DNA of 38,418 nt from Flavobacteriaceae bacterium (GCA_947452415.1 CANGCT010000016.1:1-38418); one strand, 5' to 3'; numbered from the stretch's first letter, positions 7,539 to 15,862 are shown. Made by a program: numbers and translations. The notes: generated from the letters alone by a model not told the origin.

Positions 7539-8297
7539 ATGATATCCATCAGCATAATTGGTTCCGGAAATGTAGCACAACATTTAATTTCGGCTTTCTC
7601 AAAAGCAGAAAATTTAGAGTTGGTACAAGTGTATTCCCGAAATCCAAATACCCTTTCGCACCTATTGGATGCTACTAAAATTGTAAGCGATTACAAGCAA
7701 TTACAAGTAGTAGATTTATACCTAATTGCAGTTTCCGATGATGCTATTGCAACGGTTTCTAGCCAACTTCCTTTTACAAATAAATTAGTAGTGCATACTT
7801 CTGGGAGCGTTGCTCTAGAACAACTAAGTTCAACAAATCGAAATGGTGTTTTTTATCCACTTCAAACATTTACTAAAAATAAAGAGGTGAATTTTAAGGA
7901 AATTCCGCTTTGCTTGGAGGCGGAAAATGAAGCCGATTTACAATTGCTAAAAAAAGTAGCGATTGCAATTTCAGATAAGGTATTTGAAATCACTTCCGAA
8001 CAAAGAAAATCCTTGCATGTGGCAGCAGTTTTTGTAAATAATTTTGTTAATCATTTGTATCAAATAGGAAACGATATTTGCAAAGAACACGAAATTCCGT
8101 TTGAGATTTTGAAACCTTTAATTTTAGAAACATCCAATAAAATAACGACTCTTTCTCCAGAGCAAGCCCAAACCGGACCTGCAAAACGAAAAGACACTAC
8201 TACAATTACCAAGCATCTTGCAACTTTAACCGATACAAATCAGAAAGAAATATACAAAATTTTAACAAAATCTATTATTGATAATGGCAAATTATAA
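7539..8297 (+). CDS. Rossmann-fold and DUF2520 domain protein
   Basis: The 252-residue protein begins with a nucleotide-binding Rossmann motif (SIIGSGNVAQHL) and continues with a Rossmann domain to about residue 120, including VVHTSGSVALEQL. A helical DUF2520 domain follows (HVAAVFVNNFVNHLYQIG, and GPAKRKDTTTITKHL near the end). It resembles ketopantoate reductase and F420-type NADP oxidoreductases, but the substrate is unknown. Its 3' end overlaps the next gene by 14 nt, placing it first in a four-gene operon with KdsC-like, UbiA-like and Maf-like proteins, an arrangement I recall as conserved in flavobacteria. Confidence 0.85.
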   Translation: MISISIIGSGNVAQHLISAFSKAENLELVQVYSRNPNTLSHLLDATKIVSDYKQLQVVDLYLIAVSDDAIATVSSQLPFTNKLVVHTSGSVALEQLSSTNRNGVFYPLQTFTKNKEVNFKEIPLCLEAENEADLQLLKKVAIAISDKVFEITSEQRKSLHVAAVFVNNFVNHLYQIGNDICKEHEIPFEILKPLILETSNKITTLSPEQAQTGPAKRKDTTTITKHLATLTDTNQKEIYKILTKSIIDNGKL

Positions 8298-8808
8298 AGA
8301 ATTAATGAACAACATTACCACCTTCATTTTGGATGTAGATGGTGTATTAACCGATAGTTCGGTGCACGTGACTCCTACAGGAGAAATGCTCCGAATAATG
8401 AACATTCGCGATGGTTTTGCCATGAAAGCAGCCTTAGAAAGCGGTTATAACATATGCATCATTTCGGGGGGAAGTAATGAAGGTGTTCGCATTCGCTTGC
8501 GAAATCTTGGTATTCACGACATTCATTTGGCTTCACCAAACAAAGTCGAAACCTTTAAAGAATACATCGAATTATACAATATTAAACCTGAAAATGTATT
8601 GTATATGGGGGACGATATTCCGGATTACCATGTAATGCAATTGGTTGGTTTGCCAACATGTCCGCAAGATTCTAGTCCGGAAATTAAGGAAATATCTAAA
8701 TATATTTCCCACAAAAATGGCGGTAAAGGTGCTGTTAGAGATGTTATTGAACAAGTCATGAAAGTACAAGGAAAGTGGCATTTGTATTATAATGGAAAGC
8801 ACGATTAG
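8284..8808 (+). CDS. KdsC-like HAD phosphatase (3-deoxy-manno-octulosonate-8-P phosphatase type)
   Basis: This HAD-superfamily C0-type phosphatase of 174 residues has nucleophile motif FILDVDGVLTD (Asp17 and Asp19), motif II CIISGGSNEG, a conserved Lys region (SPNKVETF) and motif IV YMGDDIPDYHVM. The lack of a cap domain is typical of tetrameric KdsC, which dephosphorylates KDO-8-P in lipopolysaccharide core synthesis. The ORF track begins at a TTG (8278); the ATG at 8284 is preferable and overlaps the preceding gene by 14 nt, implying translational coupling. No kdsA or kdsB is in the window, so the exact substrate is inferred. Confidence 0.85.
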   Translation: MANYKELMNNITTFILDVDGVLTDSSVHVTPTGEMLRIMNIRDGFAMKAALESGYNICIISGGSNEGVRIRLRNLGIHDIHLASPNKVETFKEYIELYNIKPENVLYMGDDIPDYHVMQLVGLPTCPQDSSPEIKEISKYISHKNGGKGAVRDVIEQVMKVQGKWHLYYNGKHD

Positions 8809-8891
8809 TTTGCAGTGATCAGTGGTCAGTTTTTTTTTAGTGTACAGTTATTTTTCTTAATACTTTGTACTTAATTCTTAATACAAATAAA

Positions 8892-9818
8892 ATGAAATTC
8901 CTACAATTAATACGTTACAAAAACCTACTTCTACTAGCACTTATGCAGTTAATTATTAGATTTGGATATTTAGAACAAATAAACATTCCGTTGTCACTTT
9001 TTTATTGGCAATATGCTTTATTAATATTGGCAACAGTACTTATTGCTGCTGGAGGTTATGTAATAAACGATATTTTTGACCTAGAAACCGACCAACATAA
9101 CAAACCCAAGAAAGTAATTATTGGTACCTATATTTCAGAATCTACTGCTTATACTATTTATGCAGGGCTAACCATTGCAGGAGTTGCCTGCGGATTTGCA
9201 TTGGCTAATTCTATTTTACATCCTAATTTTGCCATATTATTTATTTTGGTTGCAACACTACTCTATTTGTATGCAAGCACCTTAAAACAAATTGCGGTGG
9301 TTGGTAATATTCTAATTGCATCCTTGCTTGCTTTTAGTGTAATCATCATCGGAATATTTGATATTTTCCCAAATACTTTTGAAAGCAACCAACAACAAAT
9401 GGCATTGGCTTTTTCGATATTATTCGACTACGCTAAATTTGCTTTCAGCATCAATCTTGTTCGTGAAATCATCAAAGATATTCAAGATATAGAAGGAGAC
9501 AAAATTCAAGAAATGAAAACATTACCTATCGTTATCGGAACTAATAATACAACCAAAATTGCATTTGTACTTTTACTCCTTCCTACGTTATATTTATTCT
9601 ATTATATCAATAATTACTTGTTTCCGAATAACTTGTATTTCAGTATTTTCTACCTAATGGTTTTGGTAATTGCACCTATGATTTTCGGCTTGATTCGCAT
9701 TTGGAATTCCAAAGAAAAAAAGGATTTTAAACAAATAAGTACGCTTTTAAAATGGATTATTTTCTTCGGAATTTTATCTATTTGGATAATTACCTATAAC
9801 ATTAAACACCATGCCTAA
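8892..9818 (+). CDS. UbiA-family prenyltransferase (geranylgeranylglycerol-phosphate type)
   Basis: This 308-residue integral membrane protein has eight or nine helices and both Asp-rich motifs of the family: NDIFDLETDQHNKP at about residues 60-75 and EIIKDIQDIEGDK at about 196-208. These bind the prenyl diphosphate through magnesium. Bacteroidota members near Maf and KdsC-like genes are commonly annotated as geranylgeranylglycerol-phosphate geranylgeranyltransferase; the acceptor cannot be proved from sequence. The track starts at a TTG (8865), but the ATG at 8892 gives the natural start MKFLQLIRYKN. It overlaps the Maf gene by 8 nt. Confidence 0.85.
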   Translation: MKFLQLIRYKNLLLLALMQLIIRFGYLEQINIPLSLFYWQYALLILATVLIAAGGYVINDIFDLETDQHNKPKKVIIGTYISESTAYTIYAGLTIAGVACGFALANSILHPNFAILFILVATLLYLYASTLKQIAVVGNILIASLLAFSVIIIGIFDIFPNTFESNQQQMALAFSILFDYAKFAFSINLVREIIKDIQDIEGDKIQEMKTLPIVIGTNNTTKIAFVLLLLPTLYLFYYINNYLFPNNLYFSIFYLMVLVIAPMIFGLIRIWNSKEKKDFKQISTLLKWIIFFGILSIWIITYNIKHHA

Positions 9819-10398
9819 AGCACATAAAATAATCTTAGCATCAGGATCGCCAAGACGCCAACAATTTTTTAAAGATTTCGATTTATGGGATAGTTTTGAT
9901 TTTGAAATTCGAATAAAAGAAGTAGAAGAAATTTATCCCGATACTCTTAAAGCTGAAGAAATAACCAACTATCTAGCCGAGCTAAAAGCCAAAGCCTTTG
10001 ACGGGGAACTTTTAGATCATGAAATATTAGTAACCAGCGATACTTTGGTATGGCTGAATAACAAAGCATTAGGTAAACCAAAAGATTATGAGGATGCAGT
10101 TGCTATTTTAAAATCATTGTCGAATGCTACGCACGAAGTGATTACCTCCGTTTGTTTTAAAACTACTAAGTTAACCGAAACTATTTTTGATATCACTAAA
10201 GTTACTTTTAACACCTTGAGTGAGGAATCCATTCGTTATTATCTGGACAATTACAAGCCATTTGACAAAGCAGGAGCCTACGGAATTCAAGAATGGATAG
10301 GACTAATTGGTATTTCCAAAATTGAAGGATCGTATACTAATGTGGTGGGATTGCCTACCGAAAAAGTATATAATTATTTAACACGAACATTCTTTTAG
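9811..10398 (+). CDS. Maf-like nucleoside triphosphate pyrophosphatase
   Basis: The 195-residue protein has the Maf signature: KIILASGSPRRQQFF at the N-terminus, a catalytic Asp in ILVTSDTLVW at about residue 75, GKPKDYEDAV, and the PFDKAGAYGIQEW block. Maf proteins hydrolyse canonical or modified NTPs (dTTP, UTP, m5UTP) to monophosphates as house-cleaning enzymes. The gene overlaps the UbiA-like gene by 8 nt and is the fourth gene of the operon. Confidence 0.92.
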   Translation: MPKAHKIILASGSPRRQQFFKDFDLWDSFDFEIRIKEVEEIYPDTLKAEEITNYLAELKAKAFDGELLDHEILVTSDTLVWLNNKALGKPKDYEDAVAILKSLSNATHEVITSVCFKTTKLTETIFDITKVTFNTLSEESIRYYLDNYKPFDKAGAYGIQEWIGLIGISKIEGSYTNVVGLPTEKVYNYLTRTFF

Positions 10399-10434
10399 AA
10401 TTTGTAATTTTACCAAACTTTTAATGACGGAAAA

Positions 10435-10680
10435 ATGGAAACTGAAAAAGAAATTAACGAGAAAATTTTGAAAGTTACTATGGTCATTCAGGAGAATTAT
10501 CCTGAATTATCTAAGTATCTCAACGAAATGCCGATAACGATTCCTATAGACAGTCGTCCAGAAGTGAATGTGCAAAATCTTCAAAAATACTACGAAACCC
10601 TTGTCGGATTATTTAGAAACTATGTTGCCGAACACCAATTAAATTATATCAACCAACGATCTGGAACAGGTCACCTATAA
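10435..10680 (+). CDS. Small conserved protein, unknown function
   Basis: This is an 81-residue soluble, mixed-charge protein (METEKEINEKILKVTMVIQE, then NYPELSKYLNEMPITIP). It has no membrane segment, signal peptide or cysteine and looks mostly helical. It lies 36 nt after the Maf-like gene and probably belongs to the same transcript. I have seen similar short proteins in flavobacteria but know no function for them. Confidence 0.7.
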   Translation: METEKEINEKILKVTMVIQENYPELSKYLNEMPITIPIDSRPEVNVQNLQKYYETLVGLFRNYVAEHQLNYINQRSGTGHL

Positions 10681-10702
10681 ACAGTTAGGTGGGATTTGTG
10701 TA

Positions 10703-10720
10703 ACTTATAAATTTATAAGT
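10703..10720. repeat. 18-bp perfect palindrome
   Basis: ACTTATAAATTTATAAGT is fully self-complementary. It lies 70 nt upstream of the next small gene and might be an operator. It has no loop, so it is not a terminator. Confidence 0.5.
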
Positions 10721-10789
10721 ATAACTTACTTTCCTTCATTTATTCGCAAATTTGACTTAACAATAATGATTAATCAAATTTAAAGAAAA

Positions 10790-11095
10790 ATGAAAAAATT
10801 CACCCTTTACACAATGCTAATGATTGCATCATTAACATTTATTCCGAACCAAATTACAGCTGCAGTAAAAAAACCAATTACAACTACAGAGGTTCCTAAA
10901 GAAGTTAAAGTATTGCTTTTAAGACTAGACGAAATCAAAGCAATGGACAAATCCGAATTATCTTCTATTGAAAAAAAAACACTTCGTAAAGAAGTACGCA
11001 CTATTAAATCTACATTAAAATCAACAGGAAACGGAGTATATTTATCCGTTGGAGCTATAATTATAATAATACTTCTATTGATACTTTTATTATAA
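10790..11095 (+). CDS. Small exported protein with C-terminal membrane anchor
   Basis: The 101-residue protein has a Sec signal peptide (MKKFTLYTMLMIASLTFIPNQITAA), a charged helical middle (EVKVLLLRLDEIKAMDKSELSSIEKKTLRKEVRTIK) and a C-terminal hydrophobic run, VGAIIIIILLLILLL, acting as a membrane anchor. It is probably held in the inner membrane with its coil facing the periplasm. Similar short proteins are frequent in Flavobacteriaceae. It is followed by a clear terminator, so it is a single-gene unit. Confidence 0.75.
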   Translation: MKKFTLYTMLMIASLTFIPNQITAAVKKPITTTEVPKEVKVLLLRLDEIKAMDKSELSSIEKKTLRKEVRTIKSTLKSTGNGVYLSVGAIIIIILLLILLL

Positions 11096-11130
11096 TTCAA
11101 AACAAAGGTTAATTATTATTTATTCAAATT

Positions 11131-11167
11131 AAAAGAGCAAAGTGAAATTTCAGTTTGCTCTTTTTTT
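11131..11167 (+). terminator. Rho-independent terminator
   Basis: The stem AAAAGAGCAAA pairs with TTTGCTCTTTT around a 12-nt loop, followed by a T run. It lies 36 nt after the small exported protein. Confidence 0.85.
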
Positions 11168-11247
11168 ATTGAAAATGAATACGTATTTCAATTATTAATA
11201 CTAATTTTGAAAATATAGAATTAAAGTCAATAAAAAGCAAACACAAT

Positions 11248-11349
11248 ATGCCAAAACCACACACTTGGAAAACTAATTACACCTGGTTATTAATAACCAA
11301 TGCTGTTTTTATTGTTTTGTTTTATGTTTTAATGCAAATATTTTCTTAA
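11248..11349 (+). CDS. 33-residue single-helix membrane peptide upstream of the symporter
   Basis: This ORF is too short for the track. ATG opens MPKPHTWKTNYTWLLITNAV and ends FIVLFYVLMQIFS, giving a short basic, Trp-rich head and one transmembrane helix of about 20 residues. It stops 6 nt before the symporter ATG, the spacing of a coupled pair. Some sodium symporters have small membrane partners (for example DUF4212 or YhdT-type subunits), though this is much shorter than those. A leader role or an accessory subunit are both possible. Confidence 0.55.
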   Translation: MPKPHTWKTNYTWLLITNAVFIVLFYVLMQIFS

Positions 11350-11355
11350 AAAAAC

Positions 11356-13074
11356 ATGCAACAACTCGATTGGATAGTACTTTCTGTAACTTTATTGTTC
11401 ATAATTTTATATGGCGTTTACAAAACACGCGGGAGTAAAAATGTTGAAGAATATATCTTAGCCAACAAAGAAACCCCGTGGTGGGTTGTTGGATTATCCG
11501 TTATGGCAACACAAGCCAGTGCAATCACCTTTCTTTCTACTCCAGGACAAGCCTACCACGACGGAATGGGTTTTATCCAATTTTATTTTGGATTACCTAT
11601 AGCAATGATAGTAATTTGCATCGTTTTTATTCCTATATACCATAAATACAAAGTCTTTACTGCCTACCAATATCTCGAGCAACGATTTGATTTAAAAACC
11701 CGATCCTTAGCCGCAATATTATTCTTAATCCAACGTGGTTTAGCAGCCGGAATCACAATCTACGCGCCATCCATAATTCTCTCCACCCTACTTGGTTGGA
11801 ACTTAACCCTACTCAACATCATCATCGGAATATCTGTAATATTCTATACTTTCACTGGCGGAACCAAAGCCGTAAATGTCACCCAAAAACAACAAATGTT
11901 TGTCATCCTCTCGGGGATGTTTGTCACGTTCTACCTTATCCTGCACCTATTGCCTAACGAAATGACCTTTTCCAACGCGCTACACATTGCAGGAGCCAAC
12001 GACAAAATGAACATTCTAGATTTCTCTCTAGATACCGAAACCCGATACACGTTTTGGAGTGGTATAACCGGTGGATTTTTCCTAATGCTATCTTATTTCG
12101 GAACCGACCAAACCCAAGTAGGTCGTTATCTTTCAGGAAAAACCGATCGCGAAAGCCAACTCGGTTTAATCCTGAACGGATTTCTAAAAGTTCCCATGCA
12201 GTTCTTTATCCTGCTAACAGGAGTAATGGTTTTCGTGTTTTTCCAATTCAATCCGGTGCCGTTAAATTTCAATCCGAATAACAAAATAATAATTGAACAT
12301 TCCAAATACAAAGACGATTACACCAAACTCGAAACTAAATTAACCACCTTAGCCGAAGAAAAAAAAGAATACAACTTACTATATATCGACCATTTAAACC
12401 AAAATTTCGATAATCCAATTCTCAGAAACAAACTTAAAGAACTAGCAGGAAGAGAAAAAGATTTGCGTGATCAAGCCAAAGTACTAATCGAAAAAGTGGA
12501 TGTAAAAGCCGAAACCAACGACAAAGATTACGTTTTCTTACACTTTATTTTACACTACCTTCCCAAAGGCCTAATCGGACTTCTACTTGCCGTAATCATC
12601 TCGGCAGCCATGTCCTCCTCGGCATCCGAACTAACTGCATTAGCCTCTACCACAGCCATTGATATCTACAAGCGCAACATAAAATCCGAAAAATCCGAAA
12701 AACATTTCGTCTACGCAACCCAATTTTTCACCCTAGGATGGGGAATCGTTGCAATACTTTTTGCTTGTGTTTGTACCCTTTTCGAAAACCTAATCCAGTT
12801 AGTAAACATCCTAGGATCCATATTTTATGGTACCGTACTTGGTATTTTCTTAGTAGGATTTTTAGTGAAATTCGTCAAAGGAAAATCCATCTTCTACAGC
12901 GCAGCCATAAGTCAAATCTCCATTTTCTTCATCTACTACTATTTCATCCACATCTACCCAAGCGGACAAGAAAAACTAGGTTATTTATGGCTTAATTTCA
13001 TCGGAGCACTATTAACATTGGTGTTATCCATCATCTTCCAATTCATATTAAATTTAAAAAACAAGAGCGTTTAA
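11356..13074 (+). CDS. Sodium:solute symporter (SSS family)
   Basis: The 572-residue protein has the LeuT-type SSS architecture of about 13 helices: a GSKNVEEYILANKETPWW start, a conserved sodium-site helix (SVMATQASAITFLSTPGQAY), ITFTGGTKAV-like TFTGGTKAVNVTQ, and AVIISAAMSSSASELTALAS near residue 420. The transported solute is unknown. A hydrophilic insertion at about 318-395 (KDDYTKLETKLTTLAEEKKE onward) looks like a coiled coil between helices. It is typical of Bacteroidota members rather than of PutP. A tiny membrane peptide precedes it by 6 nt. Confidence 0.9.
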   Translation: MQQLDWIVLSVTLLFIILYGVYKTRGSKNVEEYILANKETPWWVVGLSVMATQASAITFLSTPGQAYHDGMGFIQFYFGLPIAMIVICIVFIPIYHKYKVFTAYQYLEQRFDLKTRSLAAILFLIQRGLAAGITIYAPSIILSTLLGWNLTLLNIIIGISVIFYTFTGGTKAVNVTQKQQMFVILSGMFVTFYLILHLLPNEMTFSNALHIAGANDKMNILDFSLDTETRYTFWSGITGGFFLMLSYFGTDQTQVGRYLSGKTDRESQLGLILNGFLKVPMQFFILLTGVMVFVFFQFNPVPLNFNPNNKIIIEHSKYKDDYTKLETKLTTLAEEKKEYNLLYIDHLNQNFDNPILRNKLKELAGREKDLRDQAKVLIEKVDVKAETNDKDYVFLHFILHYLPKGLIGLLLAVIISAAMSSSASELTALASTTAIDIYKRNIKSEKSEKHFVYATQFFTLGWGIVAILFACVCTLFENLIQLVNILGSIFYGTVLGIFLVGFLVKFVKGKSIFYSAAISQISIFFIYYYFIHIYPSGQEKLGYLWLNFIGALLTLVLSIIFQFILNLKNKSV

Positions 13075-13082
13075 TTTTTTTT

Positions 13083-13166
13083 AGGAGCGAAATAGCTGGC
13101 ATTTTAGTAAAGGTAATTCCTGCCATCCGCGCTACACGGTAGCTTGCTTCTGTCAGGGCTAGCTAG
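13083..13166 (-). repeat. Degenerate Flavobacterium-type intergenic repeat
   Basis: Read on the minus strand it runs from TAGCCCTGACAGAAGC through GCGGATGGCAGGAATT to CGCTCC, the order seen in a common flavobacterial repeat ('agccctgat...gcggatagcagga...gctcc'). An internal GCTAC/GTAGC hairpin lies at 13131-13143. Confidence 0.45.
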
Positions 13167-13371
13167 GTTATGTCTTTTGTAAAAATAGTTTTTCAAAATA
13201 ATCCATCATCTTGACATTCCGTTAGGAATCTCAAAATAAATGAAGAAATAGTAGTCCATCTAACAATCTGTATAATCTTTGAAAATCTGTGGTAAAATAA
13301 TAAGTATAATGAAAATAGGAAACCTGAAAATTATTTTGTTTAACTTATTATATATATAGTTAAACATTTTG

Positions 13372-13379
13372 TAGATTTG
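13372..13379 (+). promoter_or_regulatory. -7 promoter box of the SRPBCC-SDR-photolyase operon
   Basis: TAGATTTG fits TAnnTTTG and lies only 13 nt before the ATG, implying a very short leader. No -33 TTG at the normal spacing is present. Confidence 0.4.
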
Positions 13380-13392
13380 TAAAAAAATTATA

Positions 13393-13860
13393 ATGAAAAT
13401 CTACACCTTACATAGTAAACAAAATTTACCCATTTCTCTAGAGGAGGCCTGGGAATTTCTTTCCAACCCAAAGAATCTTAAAACAATCACCCCACCTTAC
13501 ATGGGCTTCAAAACTCTTTCTGGGGACGACAGAGAAATGTTTGCAGGTCAAATCATTCAATACATTGTAACTCCTGTATTAGGAATCCCAATGAAATGGG
13601 TTACCGAAATCACCCACGTACAAGACAAAAAATATTTTGTAGATGAACAACGCTTCGGGCCTTATGCCCTGTGGCACCACAAACATTTCTTAAAAGAAAT
13701 TCCCGGTGGTGTAGAAATGGAAGACATTGTAGATTACAAAGTTCCAATGGGAATTCTTGGGCAATTGGTACATCCCTTTTTAGTGGCACCAAAACTGAAA
13801 GAAATATTTGATTTCAGAACAAAAAAACTAATCGAACTTTTTGGAGAATTTAAAGGATAA
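13393..13860 (+). CDS. SRPBCC-family protein (ligand-binding START-like fold)
   Basis: The 155-residue protein has the SRPBCC helix-grip fold pattern: an N-terminal strand with LPISLEEAWEFLSNPKNLKTITPPYMGF, central strands (QIIQYIVTPVLGIPMKWVTEITHV, FVDEQRFGPYALWHHKHFLKE) and a C-terminal helix (APKLKEIFDFRTKKLIELFG). The ligand is unknown. It lies 6 nt before an SDR gene and is in a cluster with photolyase. I recall the SRPBCC-SDR-photolyase grouping from many bacteria, suggesting a light-linked pathway. Confidence 0.85.
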   Translation: MKIYTLHSKQNLPISLEEAWEFLSNPKNLKTITPPYMGFKTLSGDDREMFAGQIIQYIVTPVLGIPMKWVTEITHVQDKKYFVDEQRFGPYALWHHKHFLKEIPGGVEMEDIVDYKVPMGILGQLVHPFLVAPKLKEIFDFRTKKLIELFGEFKG

Positions 13861-13866
13861 ATCATC

Positions 13867-14565
13867 ATGAAAAACATACTATTAATAGGTGGTTCTTACG
13901 GAATTGGATTGGCAATTGCCAAAGAATTACAATACGAAAACAAAGTATTCATTGCCTCAAGAACCAATGAAAACCTAACCGATTTACACATTACTCACAT
14001 CCCGTTTGAAGCTTTAACCGAAACACTAGACACTACAAAACTTCCCGAAGTTATTGATGGCTTGGTATATTGTCCAGGAAGCATCAACTTAAGACCATTT
14101 CGTGGTTTAAAACCCGAAAGTTTTGAAACCGATATGCAAATAAATTTCATAAGTTTGGTGAAAGTTATTCAAACCGTCTTGCCCAATTTGACCGTATCCA
14201 ATCAATCCAGTATTGTATTGTTTAGTTCTGTTGCCGCTAGTATGGGAATGCCTTTTCACACCAGTGTTGCTGCTGCAAAAGGCGCCATCGAGGGATTTGC
14301 TAAAGCATTAGCAGCCGAATACGCACCTAAAATAAGAGTGAATGTAATTGCGCCTTCTTTAACCGATACACCATTGGCAGACAAGTTCTTGAACAATGAC
14401 GTAAAAAAAGAAAAATCGGCAGAAAGACACCCTTTAAAACGAGTTGGAACTCCTGACGATATGGCACAAATGGCAAGTTTTTTATTAAGCGAAAAAAGCA
14501 GTTGGATTTCTGGACAAATCTTTCACGTAGATGGAGGAATGTCTACTTTATTAGTTAATGGGTAA
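13867..14565 (+). CDS. SDR-family oxidoreductase lacking the catalytic Tyr
   Basis: This 232-residue Rossmann protein has the cofactor motif IGGSYGIGLAIA at residues 7-18, the Ser region VLFSSVAAS, and the C-terminal PSLTDTPLADKFL and ISGQIFHVDGG blocks of classical SDRs. In the active-site block the usual YxxxK reads VAAAK (Val134, Lys138), so the catalytic Tyr is absent. The enzyme may not be an ordinary alcohol dehydrogenase. It sits 6 nt after the SRPBCC gene and 10 nt before the photolyase gene, in one transcript. Confidence 0.88.
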   Translation: MKNILLIGGSYGIGLAIAKELQYENKVFIASRTNENLTDLHITHIPFEALTETLDTTKLPEVIDGLVYCPGSINLRPFRGLKPESFETDMQINFISLVKVIQTVLPNLTVSNQSSIVLFSSVAASMGMPFHTSVAAAKGAIEGFAKALAAEYAPKIRVNVIAPSLTDTPLADKFLNNDVKKEKSAERHPLKRVGTPDDMAQMASFLLSEKSSWISGQIFHVDGGMSTLLVNG

Positions 14566-14575
14566 ATAATTATAA

Positions 14576-15862
14576 ATGAATATTTTTTGGTTCCGTCGCG
14601 ATTTACGTTTAGAAGATAATACCGGACTTTTTCATGCTTTAAATAGTGGTGAAGTAGTTCTTCCTATTTTCATTTTTGATGATACTATACTTTTGCAATT
14701 ACCCAAAGACGATGCCCGAGTAACGTTTATCCACCAGCAATTGGAGAAAATGCAAAATCAATTGGGAAGCATCGGAAAATCGTTAGCCATTTTTCACGGA
14801 ACACCTTCTGAAGTATTTCCAAAACTAATTGCCGAAAACAAAATTAAAGCAATTTACACCAACCACGATTACGAACCTTATGCTCGAAAACGCGATTTAG
14901 ATTTGTTCCATCTTTTCAAAGAGAACAACATCGAATTCAAAACCAGCAAAGATCAAGTAATTTTTGAAAAAAGTGAGGTTGTTAAAGACGATGGAACGCC
15001 TTATGTAGTCTATACACCTTTCTCTAATAAATGGAAAGATGCCTTCAAGAAAATTCAATTAGTACATTATAATTCAGAAGGTTTGTTGGATAAAATTACA
15101 CATCACTCCTACTCTTTTTTAAGTTTAAAAGAAATAGAATTTGAAACTTCTTCGATAAAAGTAACTCCGTATGACATTTCTAAAGGCTTAATAGATAATT
15201 ATGAAGCAACCCGAAATTTTCCTGCATTAAATAAAACTTCTTATCTTGGAATTTACCTACGATTTGGTGCCGTTTCCATTCGGAAAATGGTTGCAAAAGC
15301 AATTGAAAGCAACAACGAAACCTTCTTTAAAGAACTCATTTGGAGGGAATTTTTTATGCAAATTTTATGGCATTTCCCTCATACTGCAAAATCTTGTTTC
15401 CGACCAAAATACGATGCCATTCAATGGGACAACAACGAAGAATTATTCCAAAAATGGTGCTCTGGAAAAACAGGCTATCCGTTTGTGGATGCAGGAATGC
15501 GCGAACTAAATGCAACCGGACACATGCACAATCGAGTTCGAATGATAGTAGCCAGTTTTCTATGCAAACATTTATTGATCGATTGGCGATGGGGCGAAAC
15601 TTATTTTGCAACCAAACTTTTAGATTATGACCAATCTAGTAATGTTGGAAATTGGCAATGGGCAGCAGGAAGTGGCGTAGATGCAGCACCCTATTTTAGA
15701 ATTTTCAATCCCACAGAGCAAATAAAAAAGTTCGACAAAGACTTAAAATACATCAAAAAATGGATTCCAGAATTGGAAACCCAATACTATCCAAAACCAA
15801 TTGTAGATCATAAAGAATCTAGGGAACGGTGCTTACGAGTTTATAAAGAAGCCGTGGGGTAA
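14576..15862 (+). CDS. phrB: Deoxyribodipyrimidine photolyase (class I, FAD-dependent)
   Basis: This 428-residue cryptochrome/photolyase-family enzyme uses light to split UV-induced pyrimidine dimers. The N-terminal alpha/beta antenna domain begins NIFWFRRDLRLEDNTGL. The C-terminal helical FAD domain carries ELIWREFFMQILWHFP, GYPFVDAGMRELNATGHMHN, NWQWAAGSGVDAAPYF and FRIFNPTEQ, all diagnostic of class I CPD photolyases. The length is typical. A (6-4) or cryptochrome role cannot be excluded without alignment. It is the last gene of the SRPBCC-SDR operon. Confidence 0.95.
   Translation: MNIFWFRRDLRLEDNTGLFHALNSGEVVLPIFIFDDTILLQLPKDDARVTFIHQQLEKMQNQLGSIGKSLAIFHGTPSEVFPKLIAENKIKAIYTNHDYEPYARKRDLDLFHLFKENNIEFKTSKDQVIFEKSEVVKDDGTPYVVYTPFSNKWKDAFKKIQLVHYNSEGLLDKITHHSYSFLSLKEIEFETSSIKVTPYDISKGLIDNYEATRNFPALNKTSYLGIYLRFGAVSIRKMVAKAIESNNETFFKELIWREFFMQILWHFPHTAKSCFRPKYDAIQWDNNEELFQKWCSGKTGYPFVDAGMRELNATGHMHNRVRMIVASFLCKHLLIDWRWGETYFATKLLDYDQSSNVGNWQWAAGSGVDAAPYFRIFNPTEQIKKFDKDLKYIKKWIPELETQYYPKPIVDHKESRERCLRVYKEAVG

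Larger units (their letters stand above)
13075..13392. other. Intergenic region with dispersed-repeat debris
   Basis: This 318-bp gap holds a relatively GC-rich degenerate repeat (13083-13166), a 'gacattccgttaggaatctc' fragment at about 13212-13232, and an 'atctgtataatctttgaaaa' segment at about 13266-13285. All three resemble dispersed non-coding sequences I recall from Flavobacterium. No ORF of note is present. The promoter of the SRPBCC gene lies at the right end. Confidence 0.6.

Noticed and set aside
7496-7678. Plus-strand ORF overlapping the start of the DUF2520 gene
   Set aside because: It overlaps the Rossmann motif region in another frame and shows no protein-like pattern.
8809-8864. 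Short 'cagtgatcagtggtcagt' stretch between the KdsC-like and UbiA-like genes
   Set aside because: It looks like a fragment of a common dispersed sequence, but too short to call as a defined element.
15340-15630. 96-codon and 87-codon plus frames inside the photolyase gene
   Set aside because: They lie in frames overlapping the FAD-binding domain; the photolyase motifs explain the DNA.
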